NCBI RefSeq assembly: GCF_002135355.1
Contig: NZ_NEGE01000021.1
Coordinates: forward strand, 1 to 43,289
DNA: 43,289 nt
From: Acinetobacter sp. ANC 4169
GTDB taxonomy: Bacteria; Pseudomonadota; Gammaproteobacteria; Pseudomonadales; Moraxellaceae
Direction of reading: 5' to 3'
Notes under the pieces: generated by a model
The model's input: only the letters and a program-made list of their open reading frames with translations
Databases searched by the model: none
Told to the model about the DNA's origin: nothing
Part shown: piece by piece, positions 1 through 9,137 of the stretch
How positions within the stretch are numbered: position 1 is the stretch's first letter
Layout: every line of letters starts with the position of its first letter
Made by a program: the position numbers and the translations under genes

Positions 1-164
1 TGACGTTTACTTGAACCTGTTGGGTTAGCTTCACGAATCCATTTATCTAATGTGGAATAACCCACACCTAATTTCTGGGCGATTGCAGCTACAGACTCGT
101 GTGAGTTTGAAAGTGCATAATCAATTGCTTGCTGTTTAAATTCTGGACTAAAGCGTTTAGCCAT
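1..164 (-). CDS. IS3-family transposase OrfA, N-terminal part (partial)
   Basis: The minus strand from 164 encodes MAKRFSPEFKQQAIDYAL and continues with a helix-turn-helix of the form VAAIAQKLGVGYSTLDKWI, the usual DNA-binding start of IS3/IS911-type OrfA proteins. The ATG at 162-164 has a GGAG ribosome-binding sequence just upstream. The frame is open to the window edge, so roughly the first 54 residues are visible. In IS3 elements OrfA recognises the terminal repeats and is fused to OrfB by a programmed -1 frameshift to make the active transposase; the frameshift region lies outside the window. Confidence 0.88.
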   Translation of the reverse strand, partial: MAKRFSPEFKQQAIDYALSNSHESVAAIAQKLGVGYSTLDKWIREANPTGSSKR

Positions 165-196
165 TTTTACATCTCCAAAGTTAACGTTACGTTATC

Positions 197-235
197 TTTA
201 GAGGGACTACATGTCCATTATTTTGGCTAGGATCA
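197..235. repeat. Terminal inverted repeat of the left IS copy
   Basis: This 39-bp end pairs with 43070-43108 as an inverted copy. Matching blocks are TGATCCTAG at the tip, TGGACA in the middle and GTCCCTCTAAA on the inner side, separated by short diverged stretches of equal length. Equal spacing argues that this is a true IS terminus and not a chance match. Confidence 0.8.
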
Positions 236-776
236 CTGCTCGATTCAAAGAAATAAAACCAGCAAATATTGCTCCTATGGTTACAAATATTTTTATCCAC
301 CCTTCAAAAATCTCAGATGAAAAGGGCATATAAAGATATATCGCATAAAGTAAGAAAAATACGTAACCGAAGTAATTTAATGCCATGCTGACTTTTGGAA
401 ATAAAAGTTTTGACTTGAACTCATATTTTTCTTCAATTACAGATATATTTATTAATGAATGTGAAAAAAATAGTAAATCTAAAATCTGATCTAAAACTAG
501 TAACCTTTTCTCATGCAAATTGATAAAGTACGTGAGTAAGCTGTGATCAATAAACTTCAATCTAGTTAAGTTTTGCGCGGCTTTATCTTTTATTAGTAGA
601 TTAATATTCTTACACGTTTCCGGTAAATAATACTTATGAAAATATTCTTCATAATTTTCTAGTTCAGCTTTGAACTTTTTTCTTCTGTGTTCATGTAAGA
701 CATGTAGATTAATCCCTAAAGCTAAGATTGCTGTAACGATTGCTACAATAGCTCCAATTGTGCTTGTTAAGTCCAT
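207..776 (-). CDS. Hypothetical membrane protein, 3' end cut off by the IS insertion
   Basis: I do not recognise this protein. It has a hydrophobic N-terminal helix (about residues 5-27), a charged and amphipathic middle of about 100 residues with many Lys, Tyr and His, and two further hydrophobic helices (about 131-152 and 160-182), so it probably sits in the inner membrane. The last nine or so codons and the TAG stop lie inside the IS terminal repeat (207-235), so the native C-terminus is missing and the annotated tail is IS-derived. Base composition is more A/T-rich than the neighbouring gatB, which suits an accessory gene. It starts at the ATG at 774-776; no strong ribosome-binding site is visible. 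Whether the truncated product works is unknown. Confidence 0.6.
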   Translation of the reverse strand: MDLTSTIGAIVAIVTAILALGINLHVLHEHRRKKFKAELENYEEYFHKYYLPETCKNINLLIKDKAAQNLTRLKFIDHSLLTYFINLHEKRLLVLDQILDLLFFSHSLINISVIEEKYEFKSKLLFPKVSMALNYFGYVFFLLYAIYLYMPFSSEIFEGWIKIFVTIGAIFAGFISLNRAVILAKIMDM

Positions 777-810
777 GAATATTCATCATTATAATTTTCT
801 TTATTATATA

Positions 811-839
811 AAAAACCCGCTTCACAGCGGGTTTTTTTT
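811..839 (-). terminator. Rho-independent terminator of the gat genes
   Basis: The stem CCCGC/GCGGG with a six-base loop is flanked by A-runs on the left and T-runs on the right, so it can work in both directions. It lies 15 bases after the gatB stop codon on the minus strand. Confidence 0.85.
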
Positions 840-853
840 CAAAATTAATTAGA

Positions 854-2329
854 TCAACCAATCAATTTCTTCATCAATTCATTCACTTGAGCAGGGTTGG
901 CTTTACCTTTAGACGCTTTCATCACTTGACCAACAAGACCGTTGAAAGCTTTCTCTTTACCAGATTTAAACTCTTCAACCATCTTCTCGTTGGCAGCAAG
1001 CACTTCCTTAATAATCGCTTCAATCGCGCCTGTATCAGTTTCCTGTTTCAAGCCTTTCTCAGCAATAATCTCGTCTGCAGTTTTGCCTTCTTCCCACATA
1101 AAGCCGAACACCTGTTTCGCGATTTTACCGCTGATCGTGTTGTCCACAATACGCGCGATCATGCCACCAAGTTTTTCAGCAGATACAGGAGAGTCAGCCA
1201 AATCCAAGCTTGCTTTGTTTAAAGCGCCTGAGAATTCACCCATCACCCAGTTCGCAGCAATCTTACCTTGCGCAGCACCGCCAGCAGCAGCCACAACAAC
1301 TTCATAGAAGTCCGACAACTCGCGTGTAAGCGTCAATACGTGAGCATCGTACTCAGTCACGCCAAAGTCAGCCACGAAACGCTCACGACGCGCTTTAGGT
1401 AACTCAGGAAGGGCAGCACGAGCTGCTTCAATTTGTTCGTCTGCAATGATCACAGGCAACAAGTCCGGGTCAGGGAAGTAGCGGTAATCGTTCGCTTCTT
1501 CTTTAGAACGCATTGAACGGGTTTCCATTTTCACAGGGTCGAACAGACGCGTTTCTTGGTCAATGGTACCGTCCCATTCCAGGATTTCCATTTGACGTTC
1601 AATTTCAACATTGATCGCTTGTTCAATGAAACGGAATGAGTTCAAGTTTTTCAACTCACAACGCGTACCGAAGGGTTGACCCGGACGACGTAAAGACACG
1701 TTACAGTCACAGCGGAACGAACCTTCAGCCATGTTACCGTCAGAGATCCCTAACCAGCGTACTAGCGTATGAATCGCTTTAATATAGGCAACCGCTTCTT
1801 CAACCGAACGCATATCCGGTTCAGATACGATTTCAAGCAGCGGCGTACCGGCACGGTTCAAGTCGATACCTGACATACCTTCGAACTGGTCGTGAATCGA
1901 TTTACCTGCATCTTCCTCAAGATGCGCACGTGTTACGCCAATGCGTTTAACCGTGCCATCTTCAAGCTGGATGTCGATATGACCCAAGCCCACAATCGGG
2001 TTGTCCATCTGGCTAATCTGATAGCCTTTTGGAGAATCCGGGTAAAAGTAGTTTTTACGTGCAAATACAGAAGCCTGGTCGATGTAAGCATCGATGCCCA
2101 AACCAAAGCGGATCGCAAGATCAACCACTTCTTTGTTTAGTACAGGAAGTACGCCCGGCATTGCCAAATCAACAAGGCTCGCTTGTGTGTTTGGATCATT
2201 ACCAAAAACAGTCGATGAACCTGAGAAAATTTTGGTATTGGTTGCAAGCTGAGTGTGAATCTCGATACCAATAACGACTTCCCAACCATCAATCAGGTTA
2301 GATTTTGGTTTCTTTTGAGCTTGAGCCAT
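854..2329 (-). CDS. gatB: Aspartyl/glutamyl-tRNA(Asn/Gln) amidotransferase subunit B
   Basis: GatB is the kinase and tRNA-binding subunit of GatCAB, which converts misacylated Glu-tRNA(Gln) and/or Asp-tRNA(Asn) to the amidated form in the cytoplasm. The 491-residue length is normal. Visible family signatures are the N-terminal [10 protein letters not shown], the [14 protein letters not shown] segment, the LLEIVSEPD motif and the C-terminal YqeY/GatB tail domain rich in Lys and Ala. Its ATG overlaps the TAA of gatA by one base (TAATG), so the two are probably translationally coupled. It is the last gene of gatC-gatA-gatB and is followed by a terminator at 811-839. Nothing is unusual in the sequence. 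Confidence 0.98.
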   Translation of the reverse strand: MAQAQKKPKSNLIDGWEVVIGIEIHTQLATNTKIFSGSSTVFGNDPNTQASLVDLAMPGVLPVLNKEVVDLAIRFGLGIDAYIDQASVFARKNYFYPDSPKGYQISQMDNPIVGLGHIDIQLEDGTVKRIGVTRAHLEEDAGKSIHDQFEGMSGIDLNRAGTPLLEIVSEPDMRSVEEAVAYIKAIHTLVRWLGISDGNMAEGSFRCDCNVSLRRPGQPFGTRCELKNLNSFRFIEQAINVEIERQMEILEWDGTIDQETRLFDPVKMETRSMRSKEEANDYRYFPDPDLLPVIIADEQIEAARAALPELPKARRERFVADFGVTEYDAHVLTLTRELSDFYEVVVAAAGGAAQGKIAANWVMGEFSGALNKASLDLADSPVSAEKLGGMIARIVDNTISGKIAKQVFGFMWEEGKTADEIIAEKGLKQETDTGAIEAIIKEVLAANEKMVEEFKSGKEKAFNGLVGQVMKASKGKANPAQVNELMKKLIG

Positions 2330-3807
2330 TATGCATTCTCCTCAGCAATTGCAGCGCGTTTCGTATGCCAATTCGTTGCTTGTTGGTACTGGTGCACCAC
2401 AGACAACAATTGAGATTCTGACCAGTAATTACCAATCAGTTGTAAGCCAACCGGTAAATTGTCTTTGTCAAAACCAACAGGCGCGTTAATCGCAGGAAGA
2501 CCTGCCAGGTTCACCGCGATGGTGTAGATGTCACCCAAGTACATCTCAACAGGAGAAAGATTCGCACCGATTCTATATGCAGTGGTCGGCGCAGAAGGAG
2601 CTGCAATCACGTCAACATTTTCGAATGCTTTTAAGAAGTCTTGCTGGATTAAACGACGTACTTTCTGTGCTTTTACATAGTAGGCATCGTAATAACCGGC
2701 AGAAAGTGCGTAAGTACCAATCAAGATACGACGTTGTACTTCAGCACCAAAACCTTCAGAACGTGAACGTTTGTACAAGTCCATCAAGTCCACTGGGTTT
2801 TCACAGCGGTAGCCATAACGTACGCCGTCAAAACGCTGTAAGTTTGAAGATGCTTCGGCAGGGGCAATCAGGTAGTACGTTGGAACATAAGCATCGGTCA
2901 TGTTGAGGTCAATCTCAACCAAAACAGCGCCCATTTCCTCTAATTTTTTCAGTGATTCTTCAACACGTGCTTTAACGTCTGCATCCAAACCTTGAACATT
3001 GAAGTACTGTTTTGGAATACCAATACGTAAACCTTTAACAGAAGTACCGTTCAGGTTTGCAACGTAGTCATCAACATCTTTTTGAACAGAGGTTGAGTCT
3101 TTGGCATCATGACCGGCCATCACGTTCATCAAGTAAGCACAGTCTTCAGCAGAACGTGCCATCGGGCCACCTTGGTCTAAAGATGATGCATAAGCGATCA
3201 TGCCGAAACGAGATACACGACCGTATGTCGGTTTAAGACCAGTCAAACCACAGAAAGACGCAGGCTGGCGAATTGAACCGCCAGTGTCTGTACCGGTGGC
3301 AAACGGAGCCAAGTCAGCCGCTACAGCCGCAGCAGAACCGCCTGAAGAACCGCCAGGAACGTGATCCAGCGCCCAAGGGTTTTTGGTCGCGCCAAAGTAA
3401 GATGACTCGGAAGTTGAACCCATGGCGAATTCGTCCATGTTCACTTTACCTAAAGTCACAAGGCCCGCAGCTTTAGCTTTCGCTACAACGGTGGCGTCGT
3501 AAGGAGAGATAAAGTTATCCAGCATTTTAGAACCGGCAGTGGTTTTAATGCCTTGGGTACAGAAAATATCTTTATGCGCAATTGGCACACCGGTTAAAGC
3601 GCTTGCATGACCAGCTTTAATGGCTGCATCAGCTGCATCGGCTTGAGCCAAAGCCTGCTCAGGCGTGACAGTGACATAAGATTGTACTTGAGCATCGATT
3701 TTTTCAATGCGTTTTAAATAATGTTCGGTCAATTCGCGAGACGAAAATTTAGCCTCAGCCAAACCCTCGGAAAGTTCACGAATCGATAAGCGATGTAAAT
3801 CTGTCAT
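2329..3807 (-). CDS. gatA: Aspartyl/glutamyl-tRNA(Asn/Gln) amidotransferase subunit A
   Basis: GatA is the amidase-signature subunit that releases ammonia from glutamine (or asparagine) and passes it to GatB. The 492-residue protein shows the complete amidase signature: the catalytic Lys in [10 protein letters not shown], the Gly/Ser-rich stretch [13 protein letters not shown], and the nucleophile Ser region [13 protein letters not shown]. Length and start agree with the family. It lies 52 bp after gatC and overlaps gatB by one base, so the three are expected to be one operon and one stoichiometric complex. Confidence 0.98.
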   Translation of the reverse strand: MTDLHRLSIRELSEGLAEAKFSSRELTEHYLKRIEKIDAQVQSYVTVTPEQALAQADAADAAIKAGHASALTGVPIAHKDIFCTQGIKTTAGSKMLDNFISPYDATVVAKAKAAGLVTLGKVNMDEFAMGSTSESSYFGATKNPWALDHVPGGSSGGSAAAVAADLAPFATGTDTGGSIRQPASFCGLTGLKPTYGRVSRFGMIAYASSLDQGGPMARSAEDCAYLMNVMAGHDAKDSTSVQKDVDDYVANLNGTSVKGLRIGIPKQYFNVQGLDADVKARVEESLKKLEEMGAVLVEIDLNMTDAYVPTYYLIAPAEASSNLQRFDGVRYGYRCENPVDLMDLYKRSRSEGFGAEVQRRILIGTYALSAGYYDAYYVKAQKVRRLIQQDFLKAFENVDVIAAPSAPTTAYRIGANLSPVEMYLGDIYTIAVNLAGLPAINAPVGFDKDNLPVGLQLIGNYWSESQLLSVVHQYQQATNWHTKRAAIAEENA

Positions 3808-3859
3808 GAGAAATATTTCTTTACGTTTAATTTAATAAAATGATTTAACTGAATAAAAA

Positions 3860-4174
3860 TTACTCAATCACGCGCGGAACAAGGTACAAGCCATCTTGGG
3901 TTGCCGGTGCAACAGCTTGATATTCTTCACGATGATTTTCTTCAGAAACCACGTCTTCACGTAAGGGCTGTGGATTGTCAAATGGGCTTTTAAGCGGCTC
4001 AACACCTTCAGTGTTAATGCCTTTTAAGGTTTCCATCATGCCTAAAATTTTATTTAGACTTTGAGCATATTCAGCAGATTGCGTATCATTTAGCGACAAT
4101 CGGGCAAGATGTGCGATTGCTGAAACTGTTTTTGCATTTAGATCTGCAGAATGCTGAGCATCCGATGTAGACAT
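3860..4174 (-). CDS. gatC: Aspartyl/glutamyl-tRNA(Asn/Gln) amidotransferase subunit C
   Basis: GatC is a small subunit that wraps around GatA and stabilises its contact with GatB. The 104-residue length is typical. The family pattern is clear: an N-terminal helix with VSAIAHLARLSL, a middle that ends in PLKSPFDNPQPLREDVV, and a short C-terminal tail ending LVPRVIE. It is the first gene of the gatCAB operon and is divergent from mreB with 132 bp between the starts, so the operon promoter should lie in that gap. Confidence 0.97.
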   Translation of the reverse strand: MSTSDAQHSADLNAKTVSAIAHLARLSLNDTQSAEYAQSLNKILGMMETLKGINTEGVEPLKSPFDNPQPLREDVVSEENHREEYQAVAPATQDGLYLVPRVIE

Positions 4175-4230
4175 AATATTACCTAATCAGTATTAAAAAA
4201 ATTCAAAATATCGTGCGTTATAATAAGCGA

Positions 4231-4259
4231 TTGACTTGTTCAAATCATCACATTTAGTT
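4231..4259 (+). promoter_or_regulatory. Possible sigma-70 promoter for mreB
   Basis: TTGACT at 4231-4236 is a good -35 match. Seventeen bases later TTAGTT is a weak -10. The position, about 50 bp before the mreB GTG, is suitable. Only the -35 half is convincing, so this is a tentative call. Confidence 0.35.
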
Positions 4260-4285
4260 AAAGTTGCCACCTTGCGTCCACATAA

Positions 4286-5353
<1,068 letters not shown>

Positions 5354-5368
5354 GTTAAGGACCAGGCG

Positions 5369-6226
5369 GTGCAAACACAACTGTTTTCTCGACAACCGCC
5401 ATCTTTTCGCTCATTTATCATTGCGGTCATCACATGTCTGGTTGTGCTGTTTTTTAACTGGCGCATGCCCCATGTGATTCAGCCCGCACGTGATGTCTTG
5501 TATGCGGCATATAATCCGATTTATGCAGCTGCAAGTTATCCGGTATTATCGCGAGAATGGCTCAATCAACAAACCAAGTCTGAAGCCCAGTTACGTCGTG
5601 AAAATACCGCGATGCAAGCCGAGCTGTTACAGGCTCAGGTTCGTCTGCAAAAACTATCTGAACTTTCTGCTGAAAATACCCGTCTAAGAGGGCTGCTAGA
5701 TACGCCTTTGATTATTGATGGACGCATGGAAATTGCAGAAGTGATCGGTACCGATGCAGATCCTTTAAGACATATTATTGTGATTAACCGTGGTTCCAGC
5801 AGTCAGCTTAAGGTCGGTCAGACCGTGCTGGATGATAAGGGGATTATGGGGCAGATCATTAATGTCAATTCGCATAGTAGCCGTATTATGTTGTTGTCCG
5901 ATAAAGAGCACTCCCTCTCTGTGCGTTTAGAACATACAGGAATGCGTGCCATTGTATCGGGAACAGGTGATTTAGGTCATTTGAAGATGGAATATGTTCC
6001 GACCAGCGCCAATGTCAAGGTCGGTGAAAAAGTGTATAGCTCAGGTCTGGGGGCACATTTCCCGGCGGGTTATCTGGTGGGTACAGTCTCTAAAGTGAAT
6101 CGGCATAATTCAGGTGAATTTGCCCAGATTGAAGTGATTCCAGCCGCGCAACTGGCAGGTGGACATCATGTGGTCGTCCTGTTTTCTGATTCACTAGCGA
6201 TGGAGCAGCCGCATGCGACTCGCTAA
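5369..6226 (+). CDS. mreC: Rod shape-determining protein MreC
   Basis: MreC is a bitopic inner-membrane protein whose periplasmic part activates the PBP2/RodA peptidoglycan machinery. The 285-residue sequence has a short cytoplasmic start, a single membrane helix at about residues 16-32, a coiled-coil (about 66-105, rich in Gln, Glu and Leu) and the double beta-barrel core that includes VINRGSSSQLKVGQTVLDD and the GLGAHFPAGYLVG signature. It starts with GTG at 5369, supported by AAGGA at 5357-5361. Its 3' end overlaps mreD by 14 bp, indicating coupled translation. Confidence 0.96.
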   Translation: MQTQLFSRQPPSFRSFIIAVITCLVVLFFNWRMPHVIQPARDVLYAAYNPIYAAASYPVLSREWLNQQTKSEAQLRRENTAMQAELLQAQVRLQKLSELSAENTRLRGLLDTPLIIDGRMEIAEVIGTDADPLRHIIVINRGSSSQLKVGQTVLDDKGIMGQIINVNSHSSRIMLLSDKEHSLSVRLEHTGMRAIVSGTGDLGHLKMEYVPTSANVKVGEKVYSSGLGAHFPAGYLVGTVSKVNRHNSGEFAQIEVIPAAQLAGGHHVVVLFSDSLAMEQPHATR

Positions 6227-6704
6227 ATTACGTGCTGAACAAAAACGTGATCCTTTAATTGCCATTATTGTTTCGGTCATTCTCTGTTCCGTGCTGATGG
6301 TTTATCCGTTGTCGTATACCGTATCGGGTGCACGTCCCTTATTCATGTTGCTGCTCGTGCTATTTTGGGTGATGTGCCAGCCCACCTGGTGCGGAATCTG
6401 GTTTGCTTTTGCCACCGGGATTTTTACCGACCTGCTGCTAGATGCTCCTTTAGGCATGAATGCGCTAAGTTTTGTGTTAATTACCTTTATAGTCAGGTTT
6501 TTAACACGTGAACGACGCATCTTGACCTTTGGTAATCTTTGGGTGATTAGTTTCCTGGCGGTGCTGGCGCATCTATTTTTGACCTGGATTTTGCAAATTA
6601 TGGGTGGCTTGCAATTTTCAATTGCCAGACACTGGCAGCCTTTATTGACCAGTCTGCTGGTTTTCCCGGTCATGTATTTTATGCTGAAAAAATGGCGCGT
6701 TTAA
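6213..6704 (+). CDS. mreD: Rod shape-determining protein MreD
   Basis: MreD is a small integral membrane partner of MreC. The 163-residue protein is hydrophobic throughout, with about five or six predicted membrane segments, and contains the typical MreD stretch FATGIFTDLLLDAPLGMNAL (about residues 66-85). The start ATG at 6213 lies inside the mreC 3' end and its own stop lies inside maf (13-bp overlap), which is the usual tight packing of this operon. The gene is identified by both hydropathy pattern and position after mreBC. Confidence 0.94.
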   Translation: MRLAKLRAEQKRDPLIAIIVSVILCSVLMVYPLSYTVSGARPLFMLLLVLFWVMCQPTWCGIWFAFATGIFTDLLLDAPLGMNALSFVLITFIVRFLTRERRILTFGNLWVISFLAVLAHLFLTWILQIMGGLQFSIARHWQPLLTSLLVFPVMYFMLKKWRV

Positions 6705-7258
6705 TTCTGGCTTCGAGTTCTCCGCGTCGTCGGGAACTGCTGCAACAGTTGGGTTTGGATTTCGAGATCTTTAGCCCGGATATCGATGAATCTATTCTTG
6801 CAGGGGAAAATGTTGCCGCTTATGTCGAGCGTTTAGCCTTTAGCAAGGCTCAAGCCGTATTAGCGCAATTTCCAGAGGCCATAGTTATTGCCGCTGACAC
6901 CAGTTTAGGGGTAGATGGTCAAATTTTAGGTAAACCTGAATCTAAACGACATGCTTTTGAAATGTGGCAACGTATTTCAGGTCGTAAACATGATGTATTT
7001 TCAGGTGTTTGCGTACGTACAAGTACAGAAAAATCAAGTATAGTGGTACGAACGCAGGTTGAGTTTCAAAAATTAAGTCTCAATGATATGGAAGATTATT
7101 GGGCCACAGGGGAACCAGTAGGCAAAGCGGGTGGTTATGCCATTCAAGGCATCGCATCGCGTTATATTCCCCGTATAGAAGGCAGTTATAGCAATGTCGT
7201 GGGCTTGCCTTTACATGAAACCGTACAGTTATTACAGGCAGTTAAGGCACTAAATTAA
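6692..7258 (+). CDS. Maf family nucleoside triphosphate pyrophosphatase (YhdE type)
   Basis: Maf proteins hydrolyse dTTP, UTP and modified pyrimidine nucleotides to the monophosphate and are linked to cell-division arrest and housekeeping of nucleotide pools. The start LILASSSPRRRELLQQLG is the family's phosphate-binding signature; the catalytic Asp lies in VIAADTSLGVDGQILGKP, and GKAGGYAIQG is typical of the dTTP/UTP-specific YhdE branch. The 188-residue length is normal. The ATG at 6692 overlaps mreD by 13 bp, and rng follows 41 bp downstream, an arrangement common beside mreBCD in gammaproteobacteria. Confidence 0.95.
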   Translation: MARLILASSSPRRRELLQQLGLDFEIFSPDIDESILAGENVAAYVERLAFSKAQAVLAQFPEAIVIAADTSLGVDGQILGKPESKRHAFEMWQRISGRKHDVFSGVCVRTSTEKSSIVVRTQVEFQKLSLNDMEDYWATGEPVGKAGGYAIQGIASRYIPRIEGSYSNVVGLPLHETVQLLQAVKALN

Positions 7259-7299
7259 CTGACCTCAAAAAGAATTTTTATAATGTTTTGAGTTTTATT

Positions 7300-8754
7300 A
7301 TGTCTGACGAGTTGTTGATTAACGTCACACCTATGGAATGTCGTGTGGCCTTAATCCAGAACGGCACGGTCAATGAATTATTTGTTGAGCGTACAGTTAA
7401 GCGTGGATTGGTAGGCAATATTTATAAAGGCAAAGTGGTGCGTGTACTGCCGGGCATGCAGGCTGCTTTTGTCGATATCGGGCTTTCTCGCACTGCTTTT
7501 CTACATATCAATGATATGGTCTGGCCACGCAATCAACCCACTCCCAATGTTTTTGAACTGCTGCAGCCCGGTCAAGTTCTCACTGTTCAAGTGATGAAAG
7601 ACATGCTGGGAACCAAAGGCGCGCGTCTTAGTACCGACCTTTCCATTCCTTCACGCTACCTTGTTTTAATGCCTTATGGTCATCATATTGGCGTGTCGCA
7701 ACGCATTGAATCTGAACAGGAACGTGATCGGCTACGTTCAATGATCGAAAGGATTCAAACTGAACATAAATTACCAGGCAGCGTGATTGTCCGTACTGCG
7801 GCAGAGGGGATTCCTGAATCTGAAATTGCGCAAGATATGGCCTATTTGGCCAAGCTGTGGGAATTTATTCAGCGCAAGCAACAAAGCATTGCCGTGCCGT
7901 CACTGATTTTTGAAGAATTGCCTCTGCCTCAGCGGGTTATTCGTGACTTGGCCAATGAAGATACCGCCAAAATTTCCGTTGATTCACGTGAAATACATAC
8001 CAAGTTACAAGACTTTGTGCTTGAGTTTGTACCGAGTATGCAAGACCGGTTAGTACACTATCCGGGTGAACGTCCAATTTTTGATTTATACAATGTTGAA
8101 GAAGATATACAGAAGGCGCTGCAAACACGGGTAGCGTTGAAGTCGGGTGGCTATCTGATGATAGACCAGACTGAAGCCATGACCACCATTGATGTCAATA
8201 CCGGTTCCTATGTCGGCGGTCGAACCTTGGAAGACACGGTATTTAAAACCAATATGGAAGCGACTCAGGTCATTGCCCGTCAGCTGCGCTTACGTAATTT
8301 GGGCGGCATTATCATTATTGACTTCATCGATATGCAGGAAGCCCAGCATCGTGAAGAAGTGATGAGTCAGTTTGAGCGTATGCTGGAACGTGATCATGCC
8401 AAAACTAAAATCACCCAGGTTTCGGAGTTGGGTCTGGTGGAAATGACCCGAAAACGTACCCGTGAATCTTTAGAACACTTATTATGTGAATCGTGTCCTA
8501 CTTGTCAGGGCCGCGGCTATGTGAAAACGGCAGAGACGGTATGTTACGAAATTTTTCGTGAAATTTTAAGATATGCACGTGCTTTTGAAAGTAAAAGTGG
8601 TTTTACCGTGGTTGCACATCCTTCCGTGATTGACCGATTGTTAACAGCGGAAGCACCCGCAGTGGCCGATTTAGAGCACTTTATAGGGCGTATCATCAAA
8701 TTTCAGGTGGAAAATCTATATACGCAAGAGCAATACGATATCATTCTGAGTTGA
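7300..8754 (+). CDS. rng: Ribonuclease G
   Basis: RNase G is a single-strand endoribonuclease that trims the 5' end of 16S rRNA and helps mRNA turnover. Domains seen: an S1 RNA-binding domain near residues 35-120 (GNIYKGKVVRVLPGMQAAFVDIG), the RNase E/G catalytic core with the metal-binding Asp pair in TIDVNTGSYVGG and IDFIDM, and the Zn-link CESCPTC near residue 400. I chose the ATG at 7300 (MSDELLINVTP), which aligns with known RNase G starts; an in-frame TTG at 7288 would add only four residues. The protein is 484 residues and lacks the long RNase E scaffold, which separates it from Rne. It ends the mreBCD-maf-rng block. Confidence 0.96.
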   Translation: MSDELLINVTPMECRVALIQNGTVNELFVERTVKRGLVGNIYKGKVVRVLPGMQAAFVDIGLSRTAFLHINDMVWPRNQPTPNVFELLQPGQVLTVQVMKDMLGTKGARLSTDLSIPSRYLVLMPYGHHIGVSQRIESEQERDRLRSMIERIQTEHKLPGSVIVRTAAEGIPESEIAQDMAYLAKLWEFIQRKQQSIAVPSLIFEELPLPQRVIRDLANEDTAKISVDSREIHTKLQDFVLEFVPSMQDRLVHYPGERPIFDLYNVEEDIQKALQTRVALKSGGYLMIDQTEAMTTIDVNTGSYVGGRTLEDTVFKTNMEATQVIARQLRLRNLGGIIIIDFIDMQEAQHREEVMSQFERMLERDHAKTKITQVSELGLVEMTRKRTRESLEHLLCESCPTCQGRGYVKTAETVCYEIFREILRYARAFESKSGFTVVAHPSVIDRLLTAEAPAVADLEHFIGRIIKFQVENLYTQEQYDIILS

Positions 8755-8843
8755 AATTGTAACAGAATATCGTTAAACACTTGTTACATCTGAAATTTTA
8801 CTTTTTAAGTGTAATTTTGAATACTAGTCATACACAGTAGCCA

Positions 8844-8869
8844 AAGCCAAAATCTCCCAGTTTTGGCTT
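8844..8869 (+). other. Hairpin in the leader of the small downstream gene
   Basis: AAGCCAAAA and TTTTGGCTT form a perfect nine-base stem around an eight-base loop. It is followed by an A-run, not a T-run, so it does not look like a terminator for rng. It ends about seven bases before the AAAAGAGG ribosome-binding sequence of the next small gene, so a role in mRNA stability or translation is possible. Confidence 0.4.
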
Positions 8870-8889
8870 AGCAAAAAAAGAGGTATGAC

Positions 8890-9060
8890 ATGAGTATGAG
8901 CCAAGCAATTATAAAAAAAAGTTTGAACGCTTTAGAGAATAAACCTGCACACAGCGGCTATATTGTGGATGAGCAGGGCAAAGAAGTTCAAATTACGGCT
9001 GCCATGATTCGTTCGGTCTGCCATCAATTATTAAATCAATGTCGTGCAATTAAGAATTAA
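8890..9060 (+). CDS. Small conserved-looking protein, 56 residues (PA1571-like)
   Basis: The frame gives 56 residues with a good ribosome-binding sequence (AAAAGAGG ending seven bases before the ATG) and a strong terminator 20 bases after the stop, so it looks like a complete one-gene transcription unit. The sequence has no membrane segment. Its centre, SGYIVDEQGKEVQITAAMI, resembles the pattern of small proteins annotated as the PA1571 family in Pseudomonas and Acinetobacter (a G-x-I-V/I-D-x-Q-G-x-E-v-x-I-T core). The likeness is from memory and the function of that family is unknown. A nine-base hairpin lies just upstream of the ribosome-binding site. Confidence 0.65.
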   Translation: MSMSQAIIKKSLNALENKPAHSGYIVDEQGKEVQITAAMIRSVCHQLLNQCRAIKN

Positions 9061-9079
9061 TCTCGTATAATTAAAAAAT

Positions 9080-9104
9080 AAAGGGGCCTTTGAAAGGCCC
9101 CTTT
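9080..9104. terminator. Bidirectional terminator between the small gene and atfA
   Basis: An 11-base perfect stem, AAAGGGGCCTT with AAGGCCCCTTT, has a three-base loop and A/T tracts on both sides. It lies between two convergent genes and can serve both. Confidence 0.88.
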
Positions 9105-9137
9105 ATTAATTTACTCTTCACTTTTTTGAAATAGCGG

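Larger units (their letters stand above)
1..235 (-). mobile_element. Left-edge IS3-family insertion sequence (5' end of the element, truncated by the window)
   Basis: The end is defined by comparison with the other IS fragment at the right edge of the window. Read inward, both ends start TGATCCTAG, share TGGACA 18 bases further in, and share GTCCCTCTAAA after that, all at identical spacing. The outer end is therefore at or next to 235. The element contains the start of an orfA transposase reading on the minus strand and continues beyond position 1. The family assignment comes from the two-ORF transposase and the TG terminal bases. The exact element name cannot be given without a search. Confidence 0.85.
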
